Source: Mesostigma viride (lineage: Eukaryota; Streptophyta; Mesostigmatophyceae; Mesostigmatales; Mesostigmataceae). From it: 64,000 bases of DNA. The notes under the pieces are model-generated. The model saw only the letters and a list, made by a program, of their open reading frames with translations. It did not search any database and had not been told where the DNA came from. Where the stretch lies: NCBI GenBank assembly GCA_009746045.1, contig RPFO01000392.1, positions 1,378,964 to 1,442,963 on the forward strand, written 5' to 3'. Shown one piece after another: positions 55,439-64,000 of this stretch (position 1 is the stretch's first letter; every line of letters begins with the position of its first letter). Position numbers and translations under genes: made by a program.

Positions 55439-56374
55439 TTAGATTGGTTGAATATAGTTCGTTTTCGGCTAGGAGGCGTGGCCTTTGCATGACGGGCAAG
55501 AGGATTTCAGCCGTGGGCAACCAAGCACACATGTCGTCGGGCTAGTCCGACGAGTGCGCACGTGAACCGGCACTCCCGGTCACACACGACACCATAGAGA
55601 TAGTCAGCTGCACCGCCTCATGTCGGCGAAACCCATAGTTCCATCGGAATCGTTTCAGCGGCCGGCATTTCCTCTCCGCGTTTCCTCAACCTCGTTTTCA
55701 GGATCATACTCATCGTTCCTGCATTTTCCTCTTCCACGCAGGTTGTGGCTTTTTTGAAAGCCACGAATGTACCCGGGGATGGGACGCTTCGGCTGCCTCA
55801 ATGCCTACACATTCAATACGATGTCCCCCTCTCACCTTCCTCCATCATTCCGCTCACATTGCACTACGTGTCTGTGTTTTGTTCTTTTTCTTGTTCTCGT
55901 TTGTTTTGCTGTTCTTGTCCTTTTTCTTTTACTTTTACTGAGGGAGCTAGGCTGGGCTGCGCGCTGTGTGTGCTACTCTCGTGTTTTTCTGTGGGCACTT
56001 GAGAGACTAACCAAGGATCGGGCCCCCCACACGGCAATATCAGCCTTTGCTTTTGTTTACCCTCCCATATCTCTTTACAAACGCCAAAAAAACACAAAGG
56101 CAGGAGCACGGTGACTCATCTGGAACATGAAGAAGGGAAATCTTTTCGTTACAGGAAAGAGGTGTCAAGTATGACAATTGGAAGGCCCCCCCACTGGGAA
56201 TCCACATGTTCCGAGTCCATTCAGCTGTGTTGTTAGCCACATCCTGCCCCGGGGAGATGCATCATGGACCACCGCTATCGCGTAACGGGTGTTACGCAGT
56301 GAATATTGACTTACCTCAATATGCTCCGCTCTGGTTCTGTTTGATGTCTTAGCTCTCAGTGCATCTGAATCATC
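55439..56374 (+). other. leader region of the Penelope-like element
   Basis: About 0.94 kb lies between the left repeat and the ORF. Small ORFs (for example 55745-56002) are rich in Cys, Phe and Leu with no domain. A CTTCCACGCAG at 55733-55742 looks like a 3' splice site, so a leader intron is possible. Confidence 0.4.
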
Positions 56375-59300
56375 ATGAAACACCTTATGACTTTCTGGCA
56401 TGCTCTTACCCTCCACAGAATACGGCAATCCAGTGGCATTGATTACCGGAAGTACACTGCTATTTCTCGGCAGTTCCCCTATCGTATCTCCTCACAGGCA
56501 TGGCGGAAGCGTTGTCGCATCAACACGCGCCATAACCATCACTGCAAGGATGACCATACTCTACGTCGCCTCCGGCGCTTACAGCGCACGCATTTGTCGC
56601 TTACCAACTCCACTCGCCCACACCCCGTAAGCACCCATCGCGTCATTTATGCCATTTACAACCGCAGGTACCCTCAGCGTATCTACGTTGGCCAGACGCA
56701 ACGGGATGCCTGGACGCGTTTTCAGGAACATGTCCGAGCGGCACGCCGCCTTCATATTGGCCGCCCTGCCGCCAACGACGACACCCCCCTACATGGCGCC
56801 ATGGCCCAATACGGGTGGTGGGATTGGCGAGTCGTCCCCTTGGAACATGTCCCCGGCACCTTTACCGGCGCCGCTTTTCGCAAAGCCGCAGGGCATCGGG
56901 AAACGTTTTGGAAACGAATGTTACATGCATTTCTGCCCCACGGTTTTTGCATTGAAGGCAAGAGTTTCAAAGCTCGGTCTCGCCGCCGCCCGCCTCCCCT
57001 CCGTCCCCGCCCTCTTATGTTCATCCGTGCCTGGCGTCTGAAGCACAATCTCCACCCATATCGCCCCTATCCCCCCAGCGTCACCCCGGCCCCTCCACCT
57101 TCCACACATGTGTCCACCGATCCTTCCCTTTACTCCACCAGTCTCCGCTGCTTACGTCACATGTCTCGGCTTATGCAACGCGGCAACTTTCATGCATCCT
57201 ATCTCGAAGCCTGCAGCTTGAAGAAGCTTACCAGCTTACACATTGCCGTCGGGTCGTGCTCCCCAGCTGATCTGCAAGTCCCCCGCTCCCATGCCACTAG
57301 TCTGCGAGGCCTTCTCTCACGTATCATTCGGCACCGTGTCAATGGGAATGCAGATGCACTGCGTCCGCGCCGTTTGCTGATCTCACCTTTCATTCATGCT
57401 GCGATGGATGAGCTGTGTTTGCCACACATTCTGCATTTGCCGCAAGTGCAGGCTGCGATGCCGCTCGTGGTGCGCAACACTTTCGGCACTCCCATTGCTG
57501 CCTGGCATTACTCTCCCACCTTGGGACAAATGGTTTTCAGCAACGGGAAGGTCAGCCGCGATACAACGCCCACCGAGCTGGCCACCATCTTGGCAGGGCC
57601 CTGCCCCTGCCAACAACAACGGTATTTCAAGTACCTTGATCCCACCTCACAGCACGTCATGACCGCTGACCTCAGCATCCTGCCGAGCCACACGCTTGTA
57701 GACCTTTTTGCCAAAGGCACCAAGTTTCGGCCGTGGGTCCAGCGCACGTGTGCCAAAGAGGTGAATGCACTGCTCTCCACATCACTGCGCAAATTTTGCA
57801 ATGCCATGAGCACGGACCTACAGCTTGCTCCCCTTGCCATGGAACCGTGGTTTCGCGCCGTCATTCACGAATGCAATGCACGTCTCACCAGGCTTGATTA
57901 CCGTCTCCAGCAGGTCCACCGCACCACCTGGCTCAACACCACAGATAAAGCACTTCTTGACCACTTCAAGCAGGACTTTATCATCACGTGTGTTGACAAG
58001 AGTGCCAACAACTTTGCTTTCATATGCAAGAAGCACTACCTTGCTACTTTGCAACACGAGTTGGCGTCCAGCCCTACCTATGTTCAGCGTGCACAGTCCA
58101 CCGCCAGTATCACCGCTGCTCATCGGGCTTTTCTGCACAGCCAAAACATTTTTGCTCGGGCATTCCTTAAGCGGCAGCGACGCGCCACCACCACTACGTT
58201 CCCATATCTGTATCTCACTCTTAAGCTGCACAAAACTCCTGTTGCTTTGCGCACCATTGCTGCGTCGCATTCAGCCCCACTGATGCCTCTCTCGAAACTC
58301 ATCTGCCATGCTTTGAATGCTCTTCTCCCCGAAGCCAATGCATTATGGGTGGAGGTGCTGTCGAATGCCGGGTATGAATGCGCTGGTAGTTGGATCGTCA
58401 TAGACTCAGCCCAAGTACGCCTACGCCTTGCCGCCCTTAGCCGTTCTAAGACAGCAGCAGAGAAACGTATACCTATGCCCATAGCCACCTATGATTTCAC
58501 CACTCTATATACCACACTAGATTTGCACGATTTGAAAGCTCGTTTAGATAGCCTCCTTACTCGTCTGTATGCACGTAGGCCTCACGGGCGCAACCACCTG
58601 CACGTGCGTGTTTCTCAGACCAAGCCCACGGCAACGTGGCTCTCAGGGATCGCGGCAGGTGCTATCGTGCGGGATGGTTATAATTATATTATCACGAAGG
58701 CTGACCTTGTCCATTGGATCTCTTATCTTGTTGATAACACCTTCATCTGTTTTGCGGGCAATGTATACCAACAAGCTATCGGCATCCCTATGGGCACTAA
58801 CTGTGCCGGGCTCCTTGCAAACCTCTATCTATACACTTATGAGCTTGCATTCATGGAGAATCTCATTGCCTCAAACGATGATGTTCTCATCAGGCGTTTT
58901 ATCCATACATGTCGATACATTGATGATGTCATCGCTTTCGACAACCCTGATTTCGCAACCCATTTGTATATCACCGCTGGTCTGCCTGGCATCTACCCGC
59001 AAGCGTCCCTCACATTAAAGCTCACGTCGGAGGATACTCATTGCAATTACCTCGATCTTAACATTACCCATAACAAGAAGGGCTGGCGTACGGCTATCTA
59101 TGATAAGCGCAAGGATCCTAAATACCAGCAAATTCCTTTTATTCGTTACCCCGATATTCACAGTCTCCTTTCCCACACAGCAAAATATGGTGTTGTTCTT
59201 TCTCAGTTACATCGTTTTTCCCGTCTTTGTTCTTATCGTGTTGATTTCATCACGACTCTTGTTGAACTCTTGCAGCGTTTATTGGTCAAAGACTATGACC

Positions 59301-59431
59301 GAGCCATTATGCTCCGTCAAGTCCGATGTTTTTTGCAACGTCACCCACATCTGTTCGGTGCTGCCCCTTGGCACAAGCTCTACAAACAGGTCGTGGACCG
59401 GCTGGATCGCATAGTATCTCCGCACATCTGA
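56375..59431 (+). CDS. GIY-YIG endonuclease plus reverse transcriptase of the Penelope-like element
   Basis: The 1018-residue protein nicks target DNA and copies the element RNA into it. Residues 90-180 form the GIY-YIG nuclease: VIYAIY (90-95), IYVG (103-106), Arg110, Arg115-x3-His119 and Glu176 in HRETFWKRML. A basic Pro-rich linker follows (about 200-250). The RT occupies about 510-960: KLHKTPVALRTIAAS, then DFTTLYT (Asp about 707, motif A), GIPMGTNCAGLLANLYL (about 803, motif B), YIDD (about 849-852, motif C) and CNYLDLNI (motif D/E). GIPMGT and YIDD are typical of Penelope and telomerase-like RTs. The C-terminus (after 960) has no endonuclease. The first Met was taken as start; an internal start before residue 80 would keep all domains. 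No frameshift or stop was seen. Confidence 0.9.
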   Translation: MKHLMTFWHALTLHRIRQSSGIDYRKYTAISRQFPYRISSQAWRKRCRINTRHNHHCKDDHTLRRLRRLQRTHLSLTNSTRPHPVSTHRVIYAIYNRRYPQRIYVGQTQRDAWTRFQEHVRAARRLHIGRPAANDDTPLHGAMAQYGWWDWRVVPLEHVPGTFTGAAFRKAAGHRETFWKRMLHAFLPHGFCIEGKSFKARSRRRPPPLRPRPLMFIRAWRLKHNLHPYRPYPPSVTPAPPPSTHVSTDPSLYSTSLRCLRHMSRLMQRGNFHASYLEACSLKKLTSLHIAVGSCSPADLQVPRSHATSLRGLLSRIIRHRVNGNADALRPRRLLISPFIHAAMDELCLPHILHLPQVQAAMPLVVRNTFGTPIAAWHYSPTLGQMVFSNGKVSRDTTPTELATILAGPCPCQQQRYFKYLDPTSQHVMTADLSILPSHTLVDLFAKGTKFRPWVQRTCAKEVNALLSTSLRKFCNAMSTDLQLAPLAMEPWFRAVIHECNARLTRLDYRLQQVHRTTWLNTTDKALLDHFKQDFIITCVDKSANNFAFICKKHYLATLQHELASSPTYVQRAQSTASITAAHRAFLHSQNIFARAFLKRQRRATTTTFPYLYLTLKLHKTPVALRTIAASHSAPLMPLSKLICHALNALLPEANALWVEVLSNAGYECAGSWIVIDSAQVRLRLAALSRSKTAAEKRIPMPIATYDFTTLYTTLDLHDLKARLDSLLTRLYARRPHGRNHLHVRVSQTKPTATWLSGIAAGAIVRDGYNYIITKADLVHWISYLVDNTFICFAGNVYQQAIGIPMGTNCAGLLANLYLYTYELAFMENLIASNDDVLIRRFIHTCRYIDDVIAFDNPDFATHLYITAGLPGIYPQASLTLKLTSEDTHCNYLDLNITHNKKGWRTAIYDKRKDPKYQQIPFIRYPDIHSLLSHTAKYGVVLSQLHRFSRLCSYRVDFITTLVELLQRLLVKDYDRAIMLRQVRCFLQRHPHLFGAAPWHKLYKQVVDRLDRIVSPHI

Positions 59432-59609
59432 ACCCTGTGATGCCAGATCTCCTTTGCGGCCGTTCCGAGCTTGGCACTGGATTCGTTGTCCACATCGTCG
59501 CGTCGCTGCCGCAACACGATGTTTTCTGGCATCCGCGGGCTTTTGGTTCCCGCCGCACATTTGAAAGTGCTGTCCTCCGGCTTTTTGCCTTTGCACCGTG
59601 TGCAGTTCT

Positions 59610-59990
59610 TGGACGTTTGGAATCATGGCATGGCTAACGTGATGACTGACTAGCTAGACCTTTTCAGTGGTTTTCCATTTGCGGGTATTTCCTCGTAAAT
59701 GGTGGGAGAGCGATCGCAGCAATGGTGCTCACCACTAGACACTCCCGGCCAGTTAGGCTAGAAACACACGCCCTGATCAAGCATGCTGTTTCCGGCCCCA
59801 CCGTCTAGGTCATCTAGTCGCTCCACACGTAAGCCAGCCATAATTTCAATGCACAAGGATACACATTTCCATCACCATTCATCTTCATCATCCTGAACGA
59901 CTCGAAAACGCGGAAAAGATAACGGCAGGCTCGAGCTACCATGGTCCGGATTCTCCCGATTTCTGGCCTGCGCTGGTTGTCTCTTTGATA
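59610..59990 (+). repeat. right terminal direct repeat of the Penelope-like element (381 bp)
   Basis: Same length and sequence as the left repeat as far as can be read. It follows a 178-bp 3' UTR after the ORF stop at 59431. Confidence 0.9.
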
Positions 59991-60600
59991 GCGGGGTAAA
60001 GCCGTGTTGAGTGCGCACCGAAGTGGTCGACCCCTCAGACAGCGTGCGGGTGATGGCCGGTAATTAATCACGGGATTGGGGACGCGAGCGCGAGCAAGGA
60101 CAGCCCATAGAGCGGCCCAAAGGACAGCATGAAAAGCCTCGATATGAAGTCGACGAATTAAGATCAGGATGGCGGGAAACTCACCAGGCTGCAGGAGAGT
60201 GATTTCCTCGAATCGAGGCGGCACACGGCGAAGATGGCCATGACGGTGTTGCGCCCAGGATGAAAGCCCATGCGACTCTCCCCAAGGTGACGGTCGAGAG
60301 CAGAACGAAGGCGAGCGGTTGAGGATCATGCGCATGAACAACTTGAGTGTGGCGCTCTGGATGTAGACTCCGCGGTAGTTGGCGGGGTCGTTGACCAGCG
60401 GAGCCTTTGTTTTTGTGCAGCATAATACGGTAGCTGTGCTGCCACTCAGGAATCGGCGGCGGGTCGGCAAGCAGGATCCGGTTGCAGACGTCAAGCAGGA
60501 GCCCCGTGAGCGCCGTCAGTTTAATCACCGGGGCGGGGAGCTGGTCAGGTCCAACAGGTGCCCTAGGTAGGGATAGGTGCCCCCCCATGCGCATGACACG
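59991..60600 (-). pseudogene. RTE LINE, upstream RT half, minus strand
   Basis: The minus strand reads LTGLLLDVCNRILLADPPPI and PEWQHSYRIMLHKNKG, then NYRGVYIQSATLKLFMRMIL, then an SRMGFHPGRNTVMAIFAV-like stretch, FHAVLWAALWAVLARARVP, and ends at the Penelope border with LSEGSTTSVRTQHGFTP. This corresponds to RT motifs before the QG box. Several frame changes occur. The continuation is at 55059-54390. Confidence 0.75.
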
Positions 60601-61270
60601 CAAGTACTTAGTTACTTAGTCATGTTATAATTTAGTTTAATTTAATTTGATCTTGTGCGATACTCTATTTGGCACTATTCTGTACTATATTGTTTAGTAG
60701 GTTGCATGTACTAATTAATCAATTAATTAAACACGTGCTCGGCCGCTGGGGAGTCAGGGAGCACTGTAGTGCTTTTTTCAATCCCTGAGCGTGCACAGCG
60801 GGCAGGGGGGCATAGGACCCCCCCCTTCCCTCATTCACAGGGTGCACAATCGGACCGGCCCGTCGAATTAGACGATCCGGCATCCTCATGGGCACCGGCC
60901 GGAGGCAAGCCACAGCTTGCTGCTTTCAACTATTCACGGGGAGAATTGGCAGTACTGCGGGTGCACTAAAGCTGGATTATGCGGAAGTGACACGGCGGGT
61001 GCGTTTGCTGGCACAAGATCTGTAAAACCTGAAGACCGACGCGTGCGGGTTACGAAGGCGAGTGCCGAGGCTGAACAAGTGATATATCCGGCAGTATGCT
61101 GAGCCATACAAGACGGCAGCTATGAACAGGTAGCTAGCGAGGCCATGCACGTGGCAGCGTATTTGCGTGCCATGTGCAGGGGCAGTCACGGAGTACTTCG
61201 TCGATCTCAAAATAAGACAGATTGAATACCACGTCGACGTCACAGCGCCACTGCGAATATGTCAACGAAC
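60601..61270. other. LINE-type tail, then no recognisable gene
   Basis: CATGTTATAATTTAGTTTAA at about 60633 resembles a LINE tail, and AAGTACTTAGTTACTTAG precedes it. The rest (60660-61270) has short ORFs only, with nothing recognised. Confidence 0.45.
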
Positions 61271-61271
61271 A

Positions 61272-61385
61272 ATCACCGCAGGCCAGAAATCTGGAGAATC
61301 CGGACCATGGTACCTTGAGCCCGCTGTTATCTCATCTGAGTCATTCAGGATGGTGGAAATGGATGGAGGTGAAAATGTGTAGAAA
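61272..61385 (-). mobile_element. remnant of the Penelope-like terminal repeat
   Basis: In reverse orientation it shares CCGCAGGCCAGAAATC, GGAGAATCCGGACCATGGTA, CGCTGTTATCTCATC and TTCAGGATGGTGGAAATGGA-type text with the 381-bp repeats, ending at AAAATGTGTAG. It is a diverged fragment without coding sequence. Confidence 0.65.
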
Positions 61386-62160
61386 GCCGGTATAGCAAAC
61401 TACACACGCCGGGGTGGCTTATAACAACTGCACCACTTTGAACACCCATCAATAACGGGGCTACATAGGCTGCTGTAGCTGTTAGCAGCCTACTGTGATC
61501 CATAGTAGCAAATTGCATCACCGTCAGCCATGGACATAGTCGCGGCGTACTTGTCCTTCCCCCAAGTAACCGCGAATCTAATTCACGAGGCTGGCATTGA
61601 TGATCAGGACCATGGTCCAACAGCATGAGGTAACATAGATAATCTCTATGAATACATGGCTGCCATTGCGAAACCAGCGAAGTCCCTAGCCGCTAACAGA
61701 CATTGCTCGACTAATACTGCGAAATGGAACGACGAGGCACTCCAGACCGCTATGGTAAGATAAAGGAATGTGTTTTTTTTGCTAGATATTGTCAGGGGAC
61801 TTTGGTGCCTGCGTTATCGCTAGCATCCCGTGTTGTCACTTTTTGTCACCCATAATCCGTGCCTGAATCGAGCGAAGTGGCACGTATGACAGGGTGCACG
61901 CAGCAACAAGACGTTAAGTCGTCACCGGCCATCGTCGCCACAGGACTTGAGAACAAGCTGTGTCTGTTGTTGACTGTTGAGGTTGTGTTGGATCCCACGC
62001 GGGCCAGACAGAGTTTGTAATAGACAGCTGCAGTGTACATACTTGGAGTACAGGAAGGTAGGTACAGGTACAGGTGTAGGCGAACCCCGAATGGCCTGCC
62101 ACGTGGAGGGCTTGAGTAGAAAAGCTCACGCTGTAAAAAATTGCCGTACCTTATCCCAGG
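61386..62160. other. no recognisable gene (0.77 kb)
   Basis: A minus-strand ORF (62367-61846) is open but has no recognisable domain. No terminal repeats were found. Confidence 0.35.
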
Positions 62161-62202
62161 CGGCGTGGGATACAACAACAACAACAACAACAACAACCAG
62201 GC
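62161..62202 (+). repeat. (CAA)n microsatellite after GCGTGGGATA
   Basis: About ten ACA/CAA triplets directly follow CGGCGTGGGATAC. The same GCGTGGGAYACAACAAC junction occurs twice near 29.58 and 29.69 kb. Confidence 0.8.
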
Positions 62203-62318
62203 GGTGACGCGCGGTGATTCCAGCTGCGGCCAAGTAGGAAAAAAGTTCCCGGTGCCGATGCAGGCACGAAGAACGAAACTTTCAACGTGGGTCGTGCCTC
62301 CAGCAATCTCGAGCAGAA

Positions 62319-62360
62319 TGGAGGCCATTCCGCTGCGTCCGCGGAGCGGAATGGCCTCCA
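62319..62360. repeat. 16-bp perfect inverted repeat (hairpin)
   Basis: The arms TGGAGGCCATTCCGCT (62319-62334) and its complement (62345-62360) flank a 10-base GC-rich loop. It could be the fused ends of a lost TIR element or a structured RNA motif. Confidence 0.7.
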
Positions 62361-62740
62361 GTCCCACGGAGGGATGGAAGAGGTGCCTTACATAACGTCA
62401 CCGATGTGTCCAATAATGGCTCAGGCGTTTCTATAAATGCGCATTCTGCAGTCGCGGCCCGAGTGTTACGAGTGGAGTGTTACAGGGCACGTGGGTTGCG
62501 CAATTGTCATCTTACCCAACACGCCGCTTGAGTTAAGAGGATGCATTTATGGCCGACTGCTAACATTGTAACAAATTTGGTTTTGCCATACATAGGCGAA
62601 TTCTCATAAGGCTACTTATCCATGTGCTCACAAGTTGTCGAGCTAGCTGCCCGTGTCGACAAAACGTAGCCGCAATTTAGACACAACAACTTCTGCCTGT
62701 GGTACGAAATATAAGCGTTGAACCTCCGTATTCCGAGAAG

Positions 62741-63019
62741 ATGATGGGGTCGAGGTACTGTCGTGTCCAGCCTGCCACGCCTGGCAAGGAGGCCGACTCA
62801 GATACTCCCCCAGCATCCCCCGGGGAACCGTCCCTTCATGGAAGGGGAATATCAAGCATCGGCCGTGTTGCGATGCAGGACCCCACAGCAGACGGAGGCC
62901 CGAAACGGAAATCCTTTGTGATGGAAAAGGTAACGAGCTTCATGGGCGGACGACCACAGGAGAGCTCGAGGACTCTCCACGTCAACAACCGCGAGGCTAA
63001 CCAGAAATACATGTTCAGA
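62741..63019 (+). CDS. possible first exon, P4-ATPase (flippase)-like N-terminus
   Basis: From an ATG at 62741 the frame encodes a hydrophilic, Ser/Pro-rich leader and ends with SSRTLHVNNREANQKYMFR directly before a consensus donor AGA|GTACGT (63020), phase 0. The end resembles the conserved N-terminal signature of P4-type ATPases (R-x-V/I-x-V-N-x2-x-A-N-x2-Y-x-F), which flip phospholipids across membranes. The next expected segment (N-x-I-x-T-x-KY) was not found before the window end, so the following exon would lie at or beyond 64000. The identification rests on about 18 residues and is tentative. Confidence 0.3.
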
Positions 63020-64000
63020 GTACGTTCAAGCTCGTGTGCAGAGCTTCACCTTGTGTTTCCCTTCCATTGTTAGCCTACTAGCCTATCGGGGGTCCCAGCA
63101 CCCTCTCTATTCAATGCGCCTCTGGCATAACTAAATTTCGTTTACTTTTTTCAATTCGACCATAATGTCTCTTGGTGGCACAGGGCATCCAAAAATACCG
63201 ATGTGGTTTCAACACAATGTTGCTACACATTCTCTTGAATCCATGTTGCTACATCGATTTTGTTAGTCTGACCATTCGATTTCAGCCTGACTCGGGAAGG
63301 CTACAACCTAGCCATGGTGGACGTTCAACCAGCAATTGCAGTGTTTTTGAGTGGCAGACATGCCATTGGGCATACTTGCGGTTCTCTGAATGTTACGCCA
63401 CCTCGCCACTGTCTGCCGACCTCATAAACACCTCATAAGCTCGTGTTCCAACCCTGTTTCCCTATGTTGTTCTATGCGTGACTCAGCACATTCTGTTTGG
63501 TTAGGAAGGGGTCAGGGTTGTGAACTCCTTTTTGCTCAAGCAGGCCTTACTCATCAGTGATCAGCGCCTGCCGTTCTATGTGATGCCTGCTGGCTCAAAG
63601 ACTTGTGCTCTGAAGTTACCCTTTTTGCTGCTTGCTCGCAACAATCATCTTTTTTTCCCGGCAAAGCCTGTGGGCCTTCAAAAGGGTATGACCTCTAGCT
63701 ACCATGCATGTGTGGGGACGAGGGCTCTCTGTGATAGACAAGCCATGTGTCTAGCCATGCCACGTCTTCCACCGTGTGCATACTGCCCCCATACGTTCCA
63801 ACGCATGAAAACTCTGGGCAAGGCTGCAGATGTGCTAAGAGACGTTGTTCACTTTCTAGAACTGTAACTCAGTTTATTTAGAACATCTATTTTTCCGTTG
63901 TGAGATAAGCGTATAGGGACTGTCAAGGGCTGCGTGGTGTTTCCATGGCCCAGTATTGTATGCGCATGTCCAGATTTCTTATCCGTAATGTAGTTGTGGC
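63020..64000. other. no recognisable exon (0.98 kb)
   Basis: If the exon at 62741 is real, this is its first intron or contains unrecognised exons; acceptor-like CACAG (63182) and TTAG (63505) precede open stretches of uncertain meaning. The ORF 63520-63867 shows no domain. Confidence 0.35.

Larger units (their letters stand above)
55058..59990 (+). mobile_element. Penelope-like element, permuted (Chlamys-type), 4.9 kb
   Basis: Two direct repeats of 381 bp (55058-55438 and 59610-59990), apparently identical, enclose a single intact 1018-codon ORF with an N-terminal GIY-YIG endonuclease and a reverse transcriptase. Direct terminal repeats that are not true LTRs are typical for Penelope-like elements. 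Endonuclease-first order marks the Chlamys and Naiad group described from green algae and invertebrates. The element is inserted in a minus-strand RTE LINE. An intact ORF and matching repeats suggest a young, possibly active copy. Confidence 0.9.

Overview
The window looks like nuclear DNA of a photosynthetic eukaryote, most likely a green alga. The evidence is a GC-rich, intron-rich gene for decarboxylating 6-phosphogluconate dehydrogenase with an N-terminal extension that reads like a plastid transit peptide, spliceosomal GT-AG introns, and a Penelope-like retroelement of the permuted type (GIY-YIG domain in front of the reverse transcriptase) known from green algae as Chlamys. No operons, Shine-Dalgarno sites, CRISPR arrays, rRNA or convincing tRNA genes are visible. 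The species cannot be named from this sequence alone.

Layout. 0-3.2 kb: a MYND zinc-finger ORF and several short exon-like ORFs separated by AT-rich intron-like DNA. 3.19-12.82 kb: a large satellite array of a roughly 71-72 bp unit, with an orientation switch at 11.79 kb and a higher-order repeat of about 1.3 kb. 13.1-13.87 kb: a 30-bp GC-rich minisatellite. 13.9-16.1 kb: no recognisable gene. 16.2-20.2 kb: a multi-exon transposase-like gene whose upstream region and introns carry a repeated GC-rich palindrome. 21-25.3 kb: RTE-type LINE 3' ends carrying nested TIR elements, including a 1739-bp TTAA-flanked element. 26.9-27.4 kb: a small two-exon candidate gene on the minus strand. 30.3-36.0 kb: the 6PGDH gene, with an 0.8-kb purine tract in its third intron. 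36.5-38.3 kb: a second, inverted 1739-bp TTAA element. 38.3-42 kb: degenerate RTE LINE pieces. 42.4-44.3 kb: an ORF1-like region split by a 1.36-kb TIR element. 44.76-52.88 kb: a complete but mutated Ty3/Gypsy-type LTR retrotransposon with a 5-bp target duplication, inserted in a minus-strand LINE ORF1. 54.4-60.6 kb: a minus-strand RTE LINE split in its RT domain by an intact 4.9-kb Penelope-like element with 381-bp direct repeats. 60.6-64 kb: mostly unassigned, with a possible first exon of a P4-ATPase-like gene.

The only confidently cellular gene is 6PGDH (oxidative pentose phosphate pathway, NADPH supply). Most of the rest is transposons, often one inside another, plus satellites. The most notable items are the intact permuted Penelope-like element, the inverted satellite array, the palindrome found in introns of the transposase-like gene, the pair of inverted TTAA elements bracketing 6PGDH, and the TIR element with a passenger ORF.
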